Positions 27,827 through 36,615 of a stretch of 64,000 bases of DNA are shown piece by piece (positions within the stretch are counted from its first letter, which is position 1; each line of letters starts with the position of its first letter). The translations under genes and the position numbers were made by a program. The notes beneath the pieces are model-generated. The model searched no databases. It saw only the letters and a list, made by a program, of their open reading frames with translations, and was not told the origin of the DNA. The stretch is from Pseudobutyrivibrio sp. YE44 (GTDB lineage: Bacteria > Bacillota > Clostridia > Lachnospirales > Lachnospiraceae). The stretch spans positions 1-64,000 of the forward strand of contig NZ_FMXT01000005.1 in assembly GCF_900104335.1 (NCBI RefSeq), in the 5' to 3' direction.

Positions 27827-28822
27827 ATGAAAAATTTGGAAGTAGCTTTATGTGATTTTGATTCGGACTACATAATAATGTTTGCCAATCACGTGATGTC
27901 CCAGCCAAAGGTGTCTGTACATATATTTACGACACCGGAGGGTTTTTTCTCGGATGAAAATGATTTTGACGTTACTATTCTTACAGAGGATTTTGAGGAA
28001 ATATCAGGTTTTAGACCTAAAGGGTCCGTGGGGCATAAATACATCTTATGTGAAGAATCCGAAAATCTTACGGAGAATCAAATATACAAATACCAGTCGG
28101 TAGACAAGATTGTAGATGAAATAAAAGAGTTAAGAGAAATAGGTATAGCTAAAGCTAGTATTAAAAAATCTAATGTAAATTCTAAGTTGGTGGGAGTGTA
28201 TTCCCCAACTTCTCATGAGCTGCAGTTGCCATTTGCAATGGCATTAGGGCAGGCATATAGGACGGGTGGAAGAGTCCTTTTCATTGATCTTGAGGAATTA
28301 TCTGTTATGCCAAATCTTATAGGTAATGGTAGCAGACGCAATCTTATGGATCTTCTTTATGACATTAATACTAGCGAAAATGTAGATTTATCCCAATACC
28401 TAAGAACTTTCATGGGCTTTGATTATATCGAACCTTTCCTAAATCCAAACGAGATAGGAGAAATAGATGCTGAGACATGGAATAAGTTCTTTGAAATGTT
28501 GGCAAAGTCAAGCTATGACGTTGTTGTAGTTTTATTTGGTCGTGCCATTAATGGGTTTACAAATCATCTTCAGCAGCTAAACAAACTGTATGTTTTAGGA
28601 CGTTCTGGGGACTACTTTAGAAAGGGTCAGGAATTGTTCTTAGATTATTTAAGTCGGATAGAGGCAGAGGTTGAGGTGGAGGATGTGACACTTCCGATGT
28701 CTGCTGGAAATCTGATGGATGGAACCTATCAAATCGAGGAGCTTTTACAAGGCAATTTAGGTGTATTTGTAAGAAAGCTAACTGAAGCTAAAAATAACAA
28801 GTCGAGTGAAGCTTATGGTTAA
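27827..28822 (+). CDS. tadZ: TadZ/CpaE-like protein with degenerate ATP-binding loop
   Basis: 331 residues. The N-terminal 110 resemble a receiver-like or atypical CheY fold, and the rest resembles the ParA/MinD-type domain of TadZ, which places the pilus machine in the cell. The expected Walker A (KGGVGKT) is replaced around residues 123-131 by GVYSPTSHE, with no conserved lysine, so nucleotide binding is doubtful. VLFIDLEE and YDVVVVLFG match the later strands of the fold. Assignment rests largely on fold pattern and position before tadA. Confidence 0.7.
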   Translation: MKNLEVALCDFDSDYIIMFANHVMSQPKVSVHIFTTPEGFFSDENDFDVTILTEDFEEISGFRPKGSVGHKYILCEESENLTENQIYKYQSVDKIVDEIKELREIGIAKASIKKSNVNSKLVGVYSPTSHELQLPFAMALGQAYRTGGRVLFIDLEELSVMPNLIGNGSRRNLMDLLYDINTSENVDLSQYLRTFMGFDYIEPFLNPNEIGEIDAETWNKFFEMLAKSSYDVVVVLFGRAINGFTNHLQQLNKLYVLGRSGDYFRKGQELFLDYLSRIEAEVEVEDVTLPMSAGNLMDGTYQIEELLQGNLGVFVRKLTEAKNNKSSEAYG

Positions 28823-30023
28823 TTATGAAGAAGAGATACGTCAATCTACCATGAACAAAATAGATCTTAGTTTTGACGTATCAGATGAAGAATTAATACA
28901 AATCATCAGGAATGAGATTGTAGCAAAATCAAAGGAATATCCTATATCTTTGGTGGAAAGGAAAAACATCGAAAGTCATGTGTTCAACTCCCTAAGGAAG
29001 TTGGATGTTCTGGAGGATTTGCTAGCTGATGAAGAGATAACAGAAATAATGATTAATGGTCCTGACAATATTTTTATAGAGAAAAAGGGCCAGGTAATAC
29101 ATTCCTCTGAGCATTTTTCCTCAGAGGAAAAGCTGAATGACATTATTCAAAGTATAGTGGCAAACAGCAACAAAATAGTCAATGAATCAAATCCTATAGT
29201 GGATACCCGACTGGAGGACGGAAGCCGTGTAAACATCGTGCTTAAGCCTGCGGCGGTGGATTATCCAATTCTATCTATAAGAAAATTTCCGAAGGAACAA
29301 ATGACCATGGAAAGATTGAGGGGCTTTGGTTCTATTGACGGGGAGCAAATTGAGTTTTTAAAGAAGCTGGTGGAAAGCGGATATAACATCTTTGTATCAG
29401 GAGGAACGGGTAGTGGAAAAACTTCTTTCCTTAACGCGCTAGGGGAGTACATCCCAAATGATGAGCGTGTAATCACAATAGAAGATTCCGCGGAACTACA
29501 GCTTAAAAATGTGGAAAATTTGGTGCGCTTAGAAGCACGAAATGCAAACCTAGAGGGAAAAAACGAAATCAGTATACGAGATTTGTTGAAGTCCGCTCTA
29601 AGAATGCGACCAGACAGAATAATCGTTGGTGAATGTAGAGGAGGCGAGGCATTGGAGATGCTTCAGGCTTTCAATACAGGACACGATGGAAGCTGCTCTA
29701 CAGGGCATAGTAATTCTTGCAAGGATATGCTTTCAAGATTAGAAACTATGGTTTTGATGGGTGCGGAAATCCCTCTTCCAGCCATTAGACAGCAGATTGC
29801 ATCTGGTATAGACATCATAGTCCAGCTTGGAAGATTAAGGGATAAGAGTAGAAAGCTTCTAGAAATATGTGAGGTTGAAGGGATAGAGAATGGTGAAATT
29901 AAACTAAATCCTCTGTATCAATTCAAGGAGCTTGATGAGAAAAATGGAAGGATAATTGGCGAATGGCAAAAGACAGGAAGCTTAATTCATACCGAAAAGT
30001 TAATAGCAAATGGAAGGGCTTAA
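28815..30023 (+). CDS. tadA: Tad pilus assembly ATPase TadA/CpaF
   Basis: A 402-residue secretion ATPase of the VirB11/PulE superfamily that powers Flp pilus assembly. Walker A is GGTGSGKT (196-203). The Asp box, Walker B (RPDRIIVGECRGGEA) and the His box (NTGHDGSCSTGHSNS) are all intact. The ATG at 28815 overlaps tadZ by 8 nt; a GTG at 28806 is also in frame. It is the only unmistakable ATPase of the locus. The tadB frame starts within its end. Confidence 0.93.
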   Translation: MVNYEEEIRQSTMNKIDLSFDVSDEELIQIIRNEIVAKSKEYPISLVERKNIESHVFNSLRKLDVLEDLLADEEITEIMINGPDNIFIEKKGQVIHSSEHFSSEEKLNDIIQSIVANSNKIVNESNPIVDTRLEDGSRVNIVLKPAAVDYPILSIRKFPKEQMTMERLRGFGSIDGEQIEFLKKLVESGYNIFVSGGTGSGKTSFLNALGEYIPNDERVITIEDSAELQLKNVENLVRLEARNANLEGKNEISIRDLLKSALRMRPDRIIVGECRGGEALEMLQAFNTGHDGSCSTGHSNSCKDMLSRLETMVLMGAEIPLPAIRQQIASGIDIIVQLGRLRDKSRKLLEICEVEGIENGEIKLNPLYQFKELDEKNGRIIGEWQKTGSLIHTEKLIANGRA

Positions 30024-30727
30024 CTTCCTACATGCCTTTATTACAGGGGCTAGGAATAACCATATTAATTGCCTTTTTGTTTTATAGGTCAATTATTGGA
30101 ATGTTGGTAGGAGTATTTATTATTCCTTTTTGGTGGAAGCTTAAACAACAGGAAATGCATGAGAAAAGAGTTGCTAGAATAGCTCTTGAGTTTAAAGAGT
30201 ATATGATGCTCATAGTTTCTGGTTTGCAGGCTGGTTATTCCTTGGAAAGGGCCGTGAAACAAGGGGAAGAAGAGCTGGTAAAGCTCTACCCTAAAGATTC
30301 AGTTTTAGCTGGACCAATTCATATTATGAATCGAAAGCTAACCATGAATGTTCAGCTGGAGAAGGCTTTTGATGAGTTTGCAAGGGAGATTGAATTGGAG
30401 GAAGCAATAAGCCTATCGGAAATAATCTCCTTTGCTAAAAGATCTGGTGGAGATTATGGCCGACATATTCGAGAAACTGCTTTGAAGATAGAGGATAACC
30501 TTTCAATAAAGCAGGAGATTGAAACCATAACAACAGAAAAGAGACTTGAATTAAAGGTAATGAGTGTTATGCCTATGGGAATTCTTGCCTATATTTCTCT
30601 GACCTCAGAAAGCTTTATAGCACCTTTATATGGCAATCCTCTAGGGGCGGCGGTAATGACAGTTTGTTTGCTAGCCTATGGCTTCTGCATTTCTCTTGGA
30701 AAAAGAATAATTGATATAAAGGTTTAA
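29963..30727 (+). CDS. tadB: TadB-like pilus inner-membrane protein
   Basis: A 254-residue protein with two N-terminal membrane helices (about 24-42 and 43-58), a cytoplasmic helical T2SSF-type domain (SGLQAGYSLERAVKQ ... AKRSGGDYGRHI) and C-terminal hydrophobic helices. It forms the platform with TadC. The ATG at 29963 implies a 61-nt overlap with tadA. I keep it because the first 25 residues resemble the usual TadB start and GGAAGG lies 11 nt before; ATG 30032 would remove them. Confidence 0.85.
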   Translation: MAKDRKLNSYRKVNSKWKGLTSYMPLLQGLGITILIAFLFYRSIIGMLVGVFIIPFWWKLKQQEMHEKRVARIALEFKEYMMLIVSGLQAGYSLERAVKQGEEELVKLYPKDSVLAGPIHIMNRKLTMNVQLEKAFDEFAREIELEEAISLSEIISFAKRSGGDYGRHIRETALKIEDNLSIKQEIETITTEKRLELKVMSVMPMGILAYISLTSESFIAPLYGNPLGAAVMTVCLLAYGFCISLGKRIIDIKV

Positions 30728-30742
30728 TGCTAGGAGGAAATC

Positions 30743-31966
30743 TTGTTTAAGAATCAGGAATTAACAAAGAAACAGATAGTAGAAATATTGCTGGTGATTT
30801 TGGTAATGGGAGTATTGCTTCTTGTATCCGACTATATCAAAGCCAATTATAAGTTTGATGGAACTATTGAAAGAAATCAGGCTGGTGAAGGTTCTTCAAC
30901 AGAAGACTTAAGATTAAGTTTTTTAGATGAAAAGCAGGAAATGACAGTTGAGGTTTCAGACAAGAGACTCTCTAAAAAGCAGATAGATAAAGCCTTTTCC
31001 AAGGCAATAAAGGAAATAGATAAAACTTATCTGGGAGATAACAAATCAGCTAATGATGTTACAACGGATTTAGACTTAAGAACCTCCTATGTAGATGGAT
31101 TAATTGAAGCCCAGTGGAAATTTGATATCTATGGAATCATTGGAAATAATGGAAAGCTTCGTGATGAAAATATCCCTGAGAAGGGAGAAATAGTCAACGT
31201 GACGGCACTTCTTTATTACGAGGAAGAGGAATGCATATATAGCTTTTCTGTGGTGGTAAATCAAAAGAGCCTGGATACCCTGGAGGGCCAGCTTGCTGCT
31301 ATTAATCGAGAAGTAGAGTCCATAGATGAAAACACTAGAACAAAATCTAGTTTGAAGCTACCTGGTGAAGTAGAGGGCATGGACCTTGTTTGGAAGAAAA
31401 AGATGGATTACAGGGGGCTTCAGCTTATTTTGCTTGGTTTTGCAGCAGTAGGTGCAATCCTTATAGGCAAAAGAAGAGATGCAGCTAAGGCTGAGAAGGA
31501 AGCTATCGAGGCAAAGGAAAAGGATTATCCAATGATAGTGTCTGAGCTTTCAATATTGATGGGTGCAGGCATGAGTTTTAGGAAAGCGTTAGAACGTATT
31601 TCTGCCAAGTATCTTGCCAGTGTGAAAAATGGTGGAGAAAAGAAAGCAGGCTTTGAAGAAATTGTAAAGACCTATCGAAAAATGATAGACGGTTTAGGTG
31701 AAATCCAGGCTTTAGAAGAACTGGGTAAAAACAGCGAAAGCAAAGAATATAGAAAGCTTTCCATGATGCTAATACAGAACTTGAGAAAGGGTTCAAAGGA
31801 ACTGATTTCATCCTTGGAAAAGGAAGAGAAATACGCCTTTGAAATGAGAAAGCAAAGAGCACTAAGGGCTGGTGAGGAAGCATCAACAAAGTTATTACTT
31901 CCAATGGCAGGAATGCTTGGAATTGTAATTGTGGTTTTAGTAGTGCCAGCAATAATGCAGTTATAA
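30743..31966 (+). CDS. tadC: TadC-like platform protein with large extracytoplasmic insert
   Basis: 407 residues starting at TTG 30743 (AGGAGG 5 nt upstream). Helix 1 spans about residues 11-29. Then about 185 residues of soluble, charged sequence presumably lie outside the membrane, followed by helix 2 (about 224-242), a cytoplasmic helical domain with the TadC-type motif SELSILMGAGMSFRKALERI, and a C-terminal helix (about 387-405). Canonical TadC is about 300 residues without the insert. The C-terminal half fits type II secretion F domains; the insert is unrecognised. Confidence 0.78.
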   Translation: MFKNQELTKKQIVEILLVILVMGVLLLVSDYIKANYKFDGTIERNQAGEGSSTEDLRLSFLDEKQEMTVEVSDKRLSKKQIDKAFSKAIKEIDKTYLGDNKSANDVTTDLDLRTSYVDGLIEAQWKFDIYGIIGNNGKLRDENIPEKGEIVNVTALLYYEEEECIYSFSVVVNQKSLDTLEGQLAAINREVESIDENTRTKSSLKLPGEVEGMDLVWKKKMDYRGLQLILLGFAAVGAILIGKRRDAAKAEKEAIEAKEKDYPMIVSELSILMGAGMSFRKALERISAKYLASVKNGGEKKAGFEEIVKTYRKMIDGLGEIQALEELGKNSESKEYRKLSMMLIQNLRKGSKELISSLEKEEKYAFEMRKQRALRAGEEASTKLLLPMAGMLGIVIVVLVVPAIMQL

Positions 31967-31994
31967 AAAAGTTAAAGAAAGTAGAGGTAAAAAA

Positions 31995-32174
31995 ATGAAT
32001 TATTTAATGAATAAGGTAAAAGGATTTGTAGTAGAAGAGGATGGAATTGGAACAGTGGAAATGATCTTAATTTTGGTTGTCCTCATCGGTTTAGTATTAA
32101 TCTTCAAGGATAACTTAAACCAGTTAGTGGAGAGCTTGTTCAAGACAATTAAGGCTCAGGCAGGTCGAGTGTAG
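31995..32174 (+). CDS. flp: Flp-type pilin
   Basis: A 59-residue prepilin. A short leader (MNYLMNKVKGFVVEEDG) is followed by a hydrophobic helix beginning IGTVEMILILVV. Cleavage by the A24 peptidase after Gly17 would leave mature Ile18 with glutamate at +5 (Glu22), the pilin hallmark, and a 42-residue pilin. This is the major structural subunit of the Flp pilus. AGAGG lies before the ATG. The stop TAG shares its G with the GTG start of the next gene. Confidence 0.9.
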   Translation: MNYLMNKVKGFVVEEDGIGTVEMILILVVLIGLVLIFKDNLNQLVESLFKTIKAQAGRV

Positions 32175-33676
32175 TGAGAAAGAAGGTAAAGGGTTCTTTA
32201 TCAGTTTTCTTTGCAATGATAATGGTGGCAGTGATGGGGCTTATGTTCACCATGAGCGAATGCATCAGGCTATATGAGCTCCATGATTTTGCTACCGAGT
32301 ATACGGAGATAGCCACTGAAAGCGTATTTTCTGAGTACAATCCTTATCTTTGGACTAACTACAAGATACTTGCTATCGATTTGGGATATGGAACAGAAAA
32401 TATTGGCCCTGGAATGTTGGAACAAAAAGCACTTGATTACTGTAAGTATAATTCCAGCGTTGAGTCTGGACATAACTATGCAAGGCTGACAGCTGAAACA
32501 GCTTATGCTAGCAAATACGCACTTCTTACAGATGAGCAGGGACAAGGCGTGGTGACACTTGGTGTGAAGGCCGCAAAGGAGGGCATGGCAGCCCAAGTGA
32601 TAGATGGAATACAAGGCCATATAGACAGTATTAATAACATAGAGAAGGTTCCAGTAGAGGAAAAAGCAAAAAATGGAAAGGCGTCTTTACAAGAAGCAAA
32701 GACTGCAAATGCTAATGCCAGGCAGTCGGCAGCAGATGATGACGATCCAAACACTAACCCAGAGGATTATCCAGAACCGGAAGATGTGGAGGATAATCCT
32801 TTGGATGCCTTTGATGTGCTTAAAGAATCCTTTTCAAAGGGAGTTTTATCTACAGTTACAGAAGTGGATAAGCTCTCAGAAGCTGAGATAAAAGTGGAGA
32901 ATATGCCCTCCCATAGAGAATTAGAAAAAGGAACAATGGTATTGGCCACAGATGAAAATCTCATAGATAAGGCATTGTTTATAGATTATTTACTTACAAA
33001 TTATGGATACTTTGGGCATGACTTAAAGCATGATGGTCTTAAATATGAGGTGGAATATCTATTATCTGGAAAGGAAACAGACACCCAGTGTTTAGCCAGT
33101 GTGGTTGAGCAGATTATGCTTGTTAGAGAGGCTGCAAATTATGCCACCATATTGAGTAGTCCCACCATGGTGGCGGAGGCAGAGGCGATTGCAGCAGTAA
33201 TAGCTGGATTTTCAATGAACCCAGCAATTGTTGAACTGGTGAAATATGCAATTATAGCTGCCTGGGCTTATGCAGAATCCACCCTGGACCTTAGATTAAT
33301 ATTAAGCGGTGGCAAAGTAGCTCCCGTAAAGACTGTTGACCAGTGGACCTCAGATGTTTGGCATTTATCTCAGGTGGGAAATGTAAATTTCAAAGCGAAA
33401 GATTGCGGAGTTGGTCTTAGTTATAAGGAGTTTTTAATGGCATTTCTGGCCCTTAGATTCAACTCAACTCTAGCCATGAGAGCCTTAGATGTAATGGAAA
33501 ATGCTTTGAATTCTACTGAGGACTACAAATTAGTAAAGATGGATAACATGCTTTGGGCTGCAGATATTGAGATGGGATATAGCGGAAAAGAAATGTTTTT
33601 ATCTCTTTTTAATAGTAGTTCAGCAAAAGATGAGGGTGACTATTATATTGTGAAAAACAGGTATTTAGCATATTAA
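32174..33676 (+). CDS. DUF5702-like Tad pilus-associated membrane-anchored protein
   Basis: 500 residues starting at GTG 32174, overlapping the pilin stop by 1 nt. The N-terminus RKKVKGSLSVFFAMIMVAVM looks like a pseudopilin/TadG-type leader with one membrane helix, but lacks glutamate at +5. The rest is mostly extracytoplasmic, with an acidic low-complexity linker (DDDPNTNPEDYPEPEDVEDN, about residues 195-215) and hydrophobic stretches near 335-375. It matches the large protein usually found after the pilin in Lachnospiraceae tad loci; I use the DUF5702 name from memory. Function unknown; a minor pilin or tip component is plausible. Confidence 0.7.
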   Translation: MRKKVKGSLSVFFAMIMVAVMGLMFTMSECIRLYELHDFATEYTEIATESVFSEYNPYLWTNYKILAIDLGYGTENIGPGMLEQKALDYCKYNSSVESGHNYARLTAETAYASKYALLTDEQGQGVVTLGVKAAKEGMAAQVIDGIQGHIDSINNIEKVPVEEKAKNGKASLQEAKTANANARQSAADDDDPNTNPEDYPEPEDVEDNPLDAFDVLKESFSKGVLSTVTEVDKLSEAEIKVENMPSHRELEKGTMVLATDENLIDKALFIDYLLTNYGYFGHDLKHDGLKYEVEYLLSGKETDTQCLASVVEQIMLVREAANYATILSSPTMVAEAEAIAAVIAGFSMNPAIVELVKYAIIAAWAYAESTLDLRLILSGGKVAPVKTVDQWTSDVWHLSQVGNVNFKAKDCGVGLSYKEFLMAFLALRFNSTLAMRALDVMENALNSTEDYKLVKMDNMLWAADIEMGYSGKEMFLSLFNSSSAKDEGDYYIVKNRYLAY

Positions 33677-33700
33677 TCTTTAGAAAGGAGGTATAAAAAG

Positions 33701-34687
33701 GTGTCTCTTATAAAAAAGCATTATCAAACGAATTCCAGCTCAAATGCGCCGAGCTGGATGAGTAGTCCGCCAACTACTCCCTTTAAACGAACTAATATCA
33801 AATACAAAAGAAAGGTATTTAATCATAGTCAACCATATATACATACCCTTAAAGAGATACCTCTTTATGCCTCCTTCAGAAAGGCAAGCTATACCATTGA
33901 AGCGACGGTAATACTGCCTTTGTTTATCACCTTAATGATATTTGGGATGTTCACATTCAGGTTGCTACAGGTTCAATCAGGGGTACAGAAATCAATAAAC
34001 TTCGCTAGTCGAACAATGGCAGTTACCCTGGGAAACGTAGCAAATTCAGGAGAATCTGATAAAGATGTGGATACTTCAGAAGAAGATCCAACCATAACAG
34101 GGGAATTATCAGAGGCGGCATTGATGGCGTCCACTGTAGCTTTGGCAGGAGTAGAAATAGTAAAAAATGATGTACCTATAGAGTTTGTGGATGGAGGACC
34201 AATAGGGTTTAATTTCCTAAGCTCATCTGTAGAGGGTAATTATATTGATCTTCGGGTGTCCTATCAAATGACCTTCCCTATAGGTCTATTGGGGAATTAT
34301 TCCTTTGATGTTGACCAGAGAGCCCGATGTAGAAAATGGGTAGGTTATGACAACGCGGAAAACACAACTGATGCCAGATACGTGTTCATAACCGATAAAG
34401 GTGAGAGATATCATACAAATTATAATTGCACATATTTAAATCCTAGTGTTCATCGTCTTCCAAAAGACGAGATAGATGAAGCTAGAAATAAAAGTGGAGC
34501 AATATATTATCCATGTGAAAAATGTAAGAAAACAAAGGCTCTTGGCTTTTACTTTATCACTGATTACGGCACTGCCTATCACATGGATGTTAATTGTAAA
34601 GAGATAAAACACAACATAAAAAAGGTTTTATTAGAAGAGGTTGAGGATAAGATGGCCCCTTGCAGTAAGTGTTCTGCGGGGCATTGA
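33701..34687 (+). CDS. TadE-like pseudopilin with duplicated H-x4-C / CxxC tail
   Basis: 328 residues from GTG 33701 (GGAGG upstream). A 55-residue basic tail precedes the pseudopilin motif KASYTIEATVILPL and its helix (residues 61-88), with Glu67 at the key position. The middle part is soluble. Residues 227-328 hold two copies of a unit: FITDKGERYH with H238, C243, C272, C275, and FITDYGTAYH with H294, C299, C321, C324. The units look like small metal-binding modules of a YHxxxxC...PCxxC type that I have seen at the end of clostridial secreted proteins. Zinc binding is inferred. Confidence 0.8.
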   Translation: MSLIKKHYQTNSSSNAPSWMSSPPTTPFKRTNIKYKRKVFNHSQPYIHTLKEIPLYASFRKASYTIEATVILPLFITLMIFGMFTFRLLQVQSGVQKSINFASRTMAVTLGNVANSGESDKDVDTSEEDPTITGELSEAALMASTVALAGVEIVKNDVPIEFVDGGPIGFNFLSSSVEGNYIDLRVSYQMTFPIGLLGNYSFDVDQRARCRKWVGYDNAENTTDARYVFITDKGERYHTNYNCTYLNPSVHRLPKDEIDEARNKSGAIYYPCEKCKKTKALGFYFITDYGTAYHMDVNCKEIKHNIKKVLLEEVEDKMAPCSKCSAGH

Positions 34688-34705
34688 TATTAGGAGTTTG
34701 AGTAT

Positions 34706-35143
34706 ATGGAAACATTTGGATTACTTTGTTTGTACATTCTTGCTACTTATGAGGATTTGAGAAGCAAACAGGTTAGATTAATAGAAATAGCTATATTTGC
34801 GGTGATAGGAATTATTCTTAATGTGATTATGAAACCATATCCTATAACAAGTGTTTTAGGAGGAGTTTTAGTGGGAGGATTAGTGTATCTGTTTAGTGTC
34901 ATTTCCAAGGAAAAAATAGGAAAAGGTGATGCGCTAATCATTATGGTGACAGGTCTATATCTTGGATTTATGAACACCGTTTTAGTGGTTTGGCTGTCAT
35001 CTATTATGGCTGCCTTGGTTGGAGCATTGTATATCAATAGAAAGTATAAAAGTCTTGATTATGAAATGCCATTTATGCCCTTTATGTTAACAGGGTATTG
35101 CATCCTCTATGTAATAAATAAGCTTGGAGGATTATTCGGATGA
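34706..35143 (+). CDS. A24-family prepilin peptidase, second of two
   Basis: A 145-residue, very hydrophobic protein with about five helices. The catalytic pair is D in ATYEDLRSKQVR and D in KIGKGDALIIM. It differs clearly from the 27370 copy. Having two A24 enzymes in one locus suggests separate substrates, for example pilin and pseudopilins. It overlaps the next gene by 4 nt (ATGA). Confidence 0.87.
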   Translation: METFGLLCLYILATYEDLRSKQVRLIEIAIFAVIGIILNVIMKPYPITSVLGGVLVGGLVYLFSVISKEKIGKGDALIIMVTGLYLGFMNTVLVVWLSSIMAALVGALYINRKYKSLDYEMPFMPFMLTGYCILYVINKLGGLFG

Positions 35144-35358
35144 TTATAAACAAAAGTCTAAAAGCAAGTTACACGGTAGAGGCTACTGTGGTCATAAGTC
35201 TATGCCTCATTTTATTTAGTAGTGCAGTCGTACTGTCATACGAAATTTTTAAAGAGACGTTAGATTATGTAGCATACAAACCAAGCGCTTTTGACCCAGT
35301 AAAGACATTTAGAACAAAGGAAGGAATTGTTGGCATTTTCAATGCCATAAGGGATTAA
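35140..35358 (+). CDS. Short TadE-like pseudopilin
   Basis: 72 residues. The motif KASYTVEATVVISL (residues 8-21) is almost identical to that of the 328-residue TadE-like protein, with Glu14 at the pseudopilin position, followed by one helix and a short 30-residue tail. It is probably a minor pilin processed by the adjacent peptidase, whose stop overlaps its start by 4 nt. Confidence 0.82.
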   Translation: MIINKSLKASYTVEATVVISLCLILFSSAVVLSYEIFKETLDYVAYKPSAFDPVKTFRTKEGIVGIFNAIRD

Positions 35359-35360
35359 TT

Positions 35361-36500
35361 ATGGAAATACAATATAAAAGGCAACATAGCGACAGTTTTA
35401 TGGTTGTGGATGCCGTTGATACACTTTCATCCTATGAAGAAAAAATGATAGAGGAAAATGCCATTGAACATTTGCTGGAGATGAAAAAGGTAAGTGTCAA
35501 TGGAGTTCTTCAATACAACTACAATATTTCTAGAAAGGAAAACCTAGAAGATTATTTGGAGTCACATGATTTCACGCTAGAACTGTTTAAAAGGATTTTA
35601 CTAAATCTTCAGTTGGCATACGAAGAATTAGGAAAGTATCTTATTAACGAAAGGCATATTTGGTTAAGCCCAGAAACTGTCTATTTTGAGAAGGCTGCTG
35701 AAGCTTTTAAGTTAAGTCTTTGCTACTATCCAAAGGATATGGGAAGTGTTCAGGAGCAATTCCGTAAGATTATGGAATATGCAATTAAGAAGGTCCCAAG
35801 CTCCGATAGAGAATTTGCAGCAATGCTTTGTGAAGCATATGACTTAACCTTAAAAGAAGATTACACTCTAGGAGAAATTCTAGATAGTCTTCAGCAGGAC
35901 CAGGAAGAGTGTCCTGTAGTGCAGCAAATTAATCTTCGAGACGAGGAACCTAGCCTTAGGACGTCTGAATTAACGGAAGAATGTGATGTGGAAATGACAG
36001 GATATTATCTTGAGGATGATTTTTCGGATGTTAACGAAGCTGACTCAAAGGGTCCAAAAGGTTTGATTAATAAAATGCAGCAGTTAGCAAAAGGTGTATT
36101 GTTTAAGAAAATTGAGTTCAAGGATGATTTTAAAGAAGAGAGAGAAGACTTTGTCTTTGATCCTGATTATGAGTATGAAGAAAGAACTGTTCTTTTGTCT
36201 GAAACAAAGCCTTGTGGCAAGCTTGTATATGATGGTTTAAATCAGGAAGATGATTTTCTGGTAACAAAGGATGTTTTTAGGATTGGGAAATCAAAATCCT
36301 GTGATGCAGTTCTTCATGCTCCAACAGTAAGTGGAAACCATGCAAAGATAACTCGTGAAGGGGATGATTATTATTTGACAGACTTGAATTCCACCAACGC
36401 CACATATATCAACGAGCAAATTCTACCTTATCGTAAGGCTGTAAAGCTTAATATCTCCGATAAAATCAGATTTGCTAATGTTGCCTACACCTTTTTTTGA
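35361..36500 (+). CDS. FHA-domain protein of the tad locus (DUF6382-FHA)
   Basis: 379 cytoplasmic residues. The N-terminal 190 form a domain often placed upstream of FHA in this family (DUF6382, from memory). An acidic linker follows. A C-terminal FHA domain (about 295-379) has GKSKSCDAVL, VSGNHAKI and LNSTNATYIN, the loops that bind phosphothreonine. It lies 2 nt after the pseudopilin gene as the last tad gene, so it may tie pilus function to Ser/Thr phosphorylation. No kinase gene is in the window. Confidence 0.83.
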   Translation: MEIQYKRQHSDSFMVVDAVDTLSSYEEKMIEENAIEHLLEMKKVSVNGVLQYNYNISRKENLEDYLESHDFTLELFKRILLNLQLAYEELGKYLINERHIWLSPETVYFEKAAEAFKLSLCYYPKDMGSVQEQFRKIMEYAIKKVPSSDREFAAMLCEAYDLTLKEDYTLGEILDSLQQDQEECPVVQQINLRDEEPSLRTSELTEECDVEMTGYYLEDDFSDVNEADSKGPKGLINKMQQLAKGVLFKKIEFKDDFKEEREDFVFDPDYEYEERTVLLSETKPCGKLVYDGLNQEDDFLVTKDVFRIGKSKSCDAVLHAPTVSGNHAKITREGDDYYLTDLNSTNATYINEQILPYRKAVKLNISDKIRFANVAYTFF

Positions 36501-36538
36501 CATTATAGCTAAAGTGGTTTCAAAACCTTATCAAATCA

Positions 36539-36593
36539 TTGTGAAAACCGCCACTTTCTGTTAAAATAGATGCAGTTTGTGGGCTAATGCCCA
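36539..36593 (+). promoter_or_regulatory. secA promoter and leader hairpin
   Basis: TTGTGA (36539-36544), 17 nt, TAAAAT (36562-36567). The 5' leader then has a small hairpin TGGGC/GCCCA (36580-36593). A 7-bp inverted repeat, AAAGTGG (36511) and CCACTTT (36551), straddles the -35 box; it may be the tad terminator or an operator. Confidence 0.55.
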
Positions 36594-36615
36594 AGTAGGT
36601 TAGGAGATTAAAATA

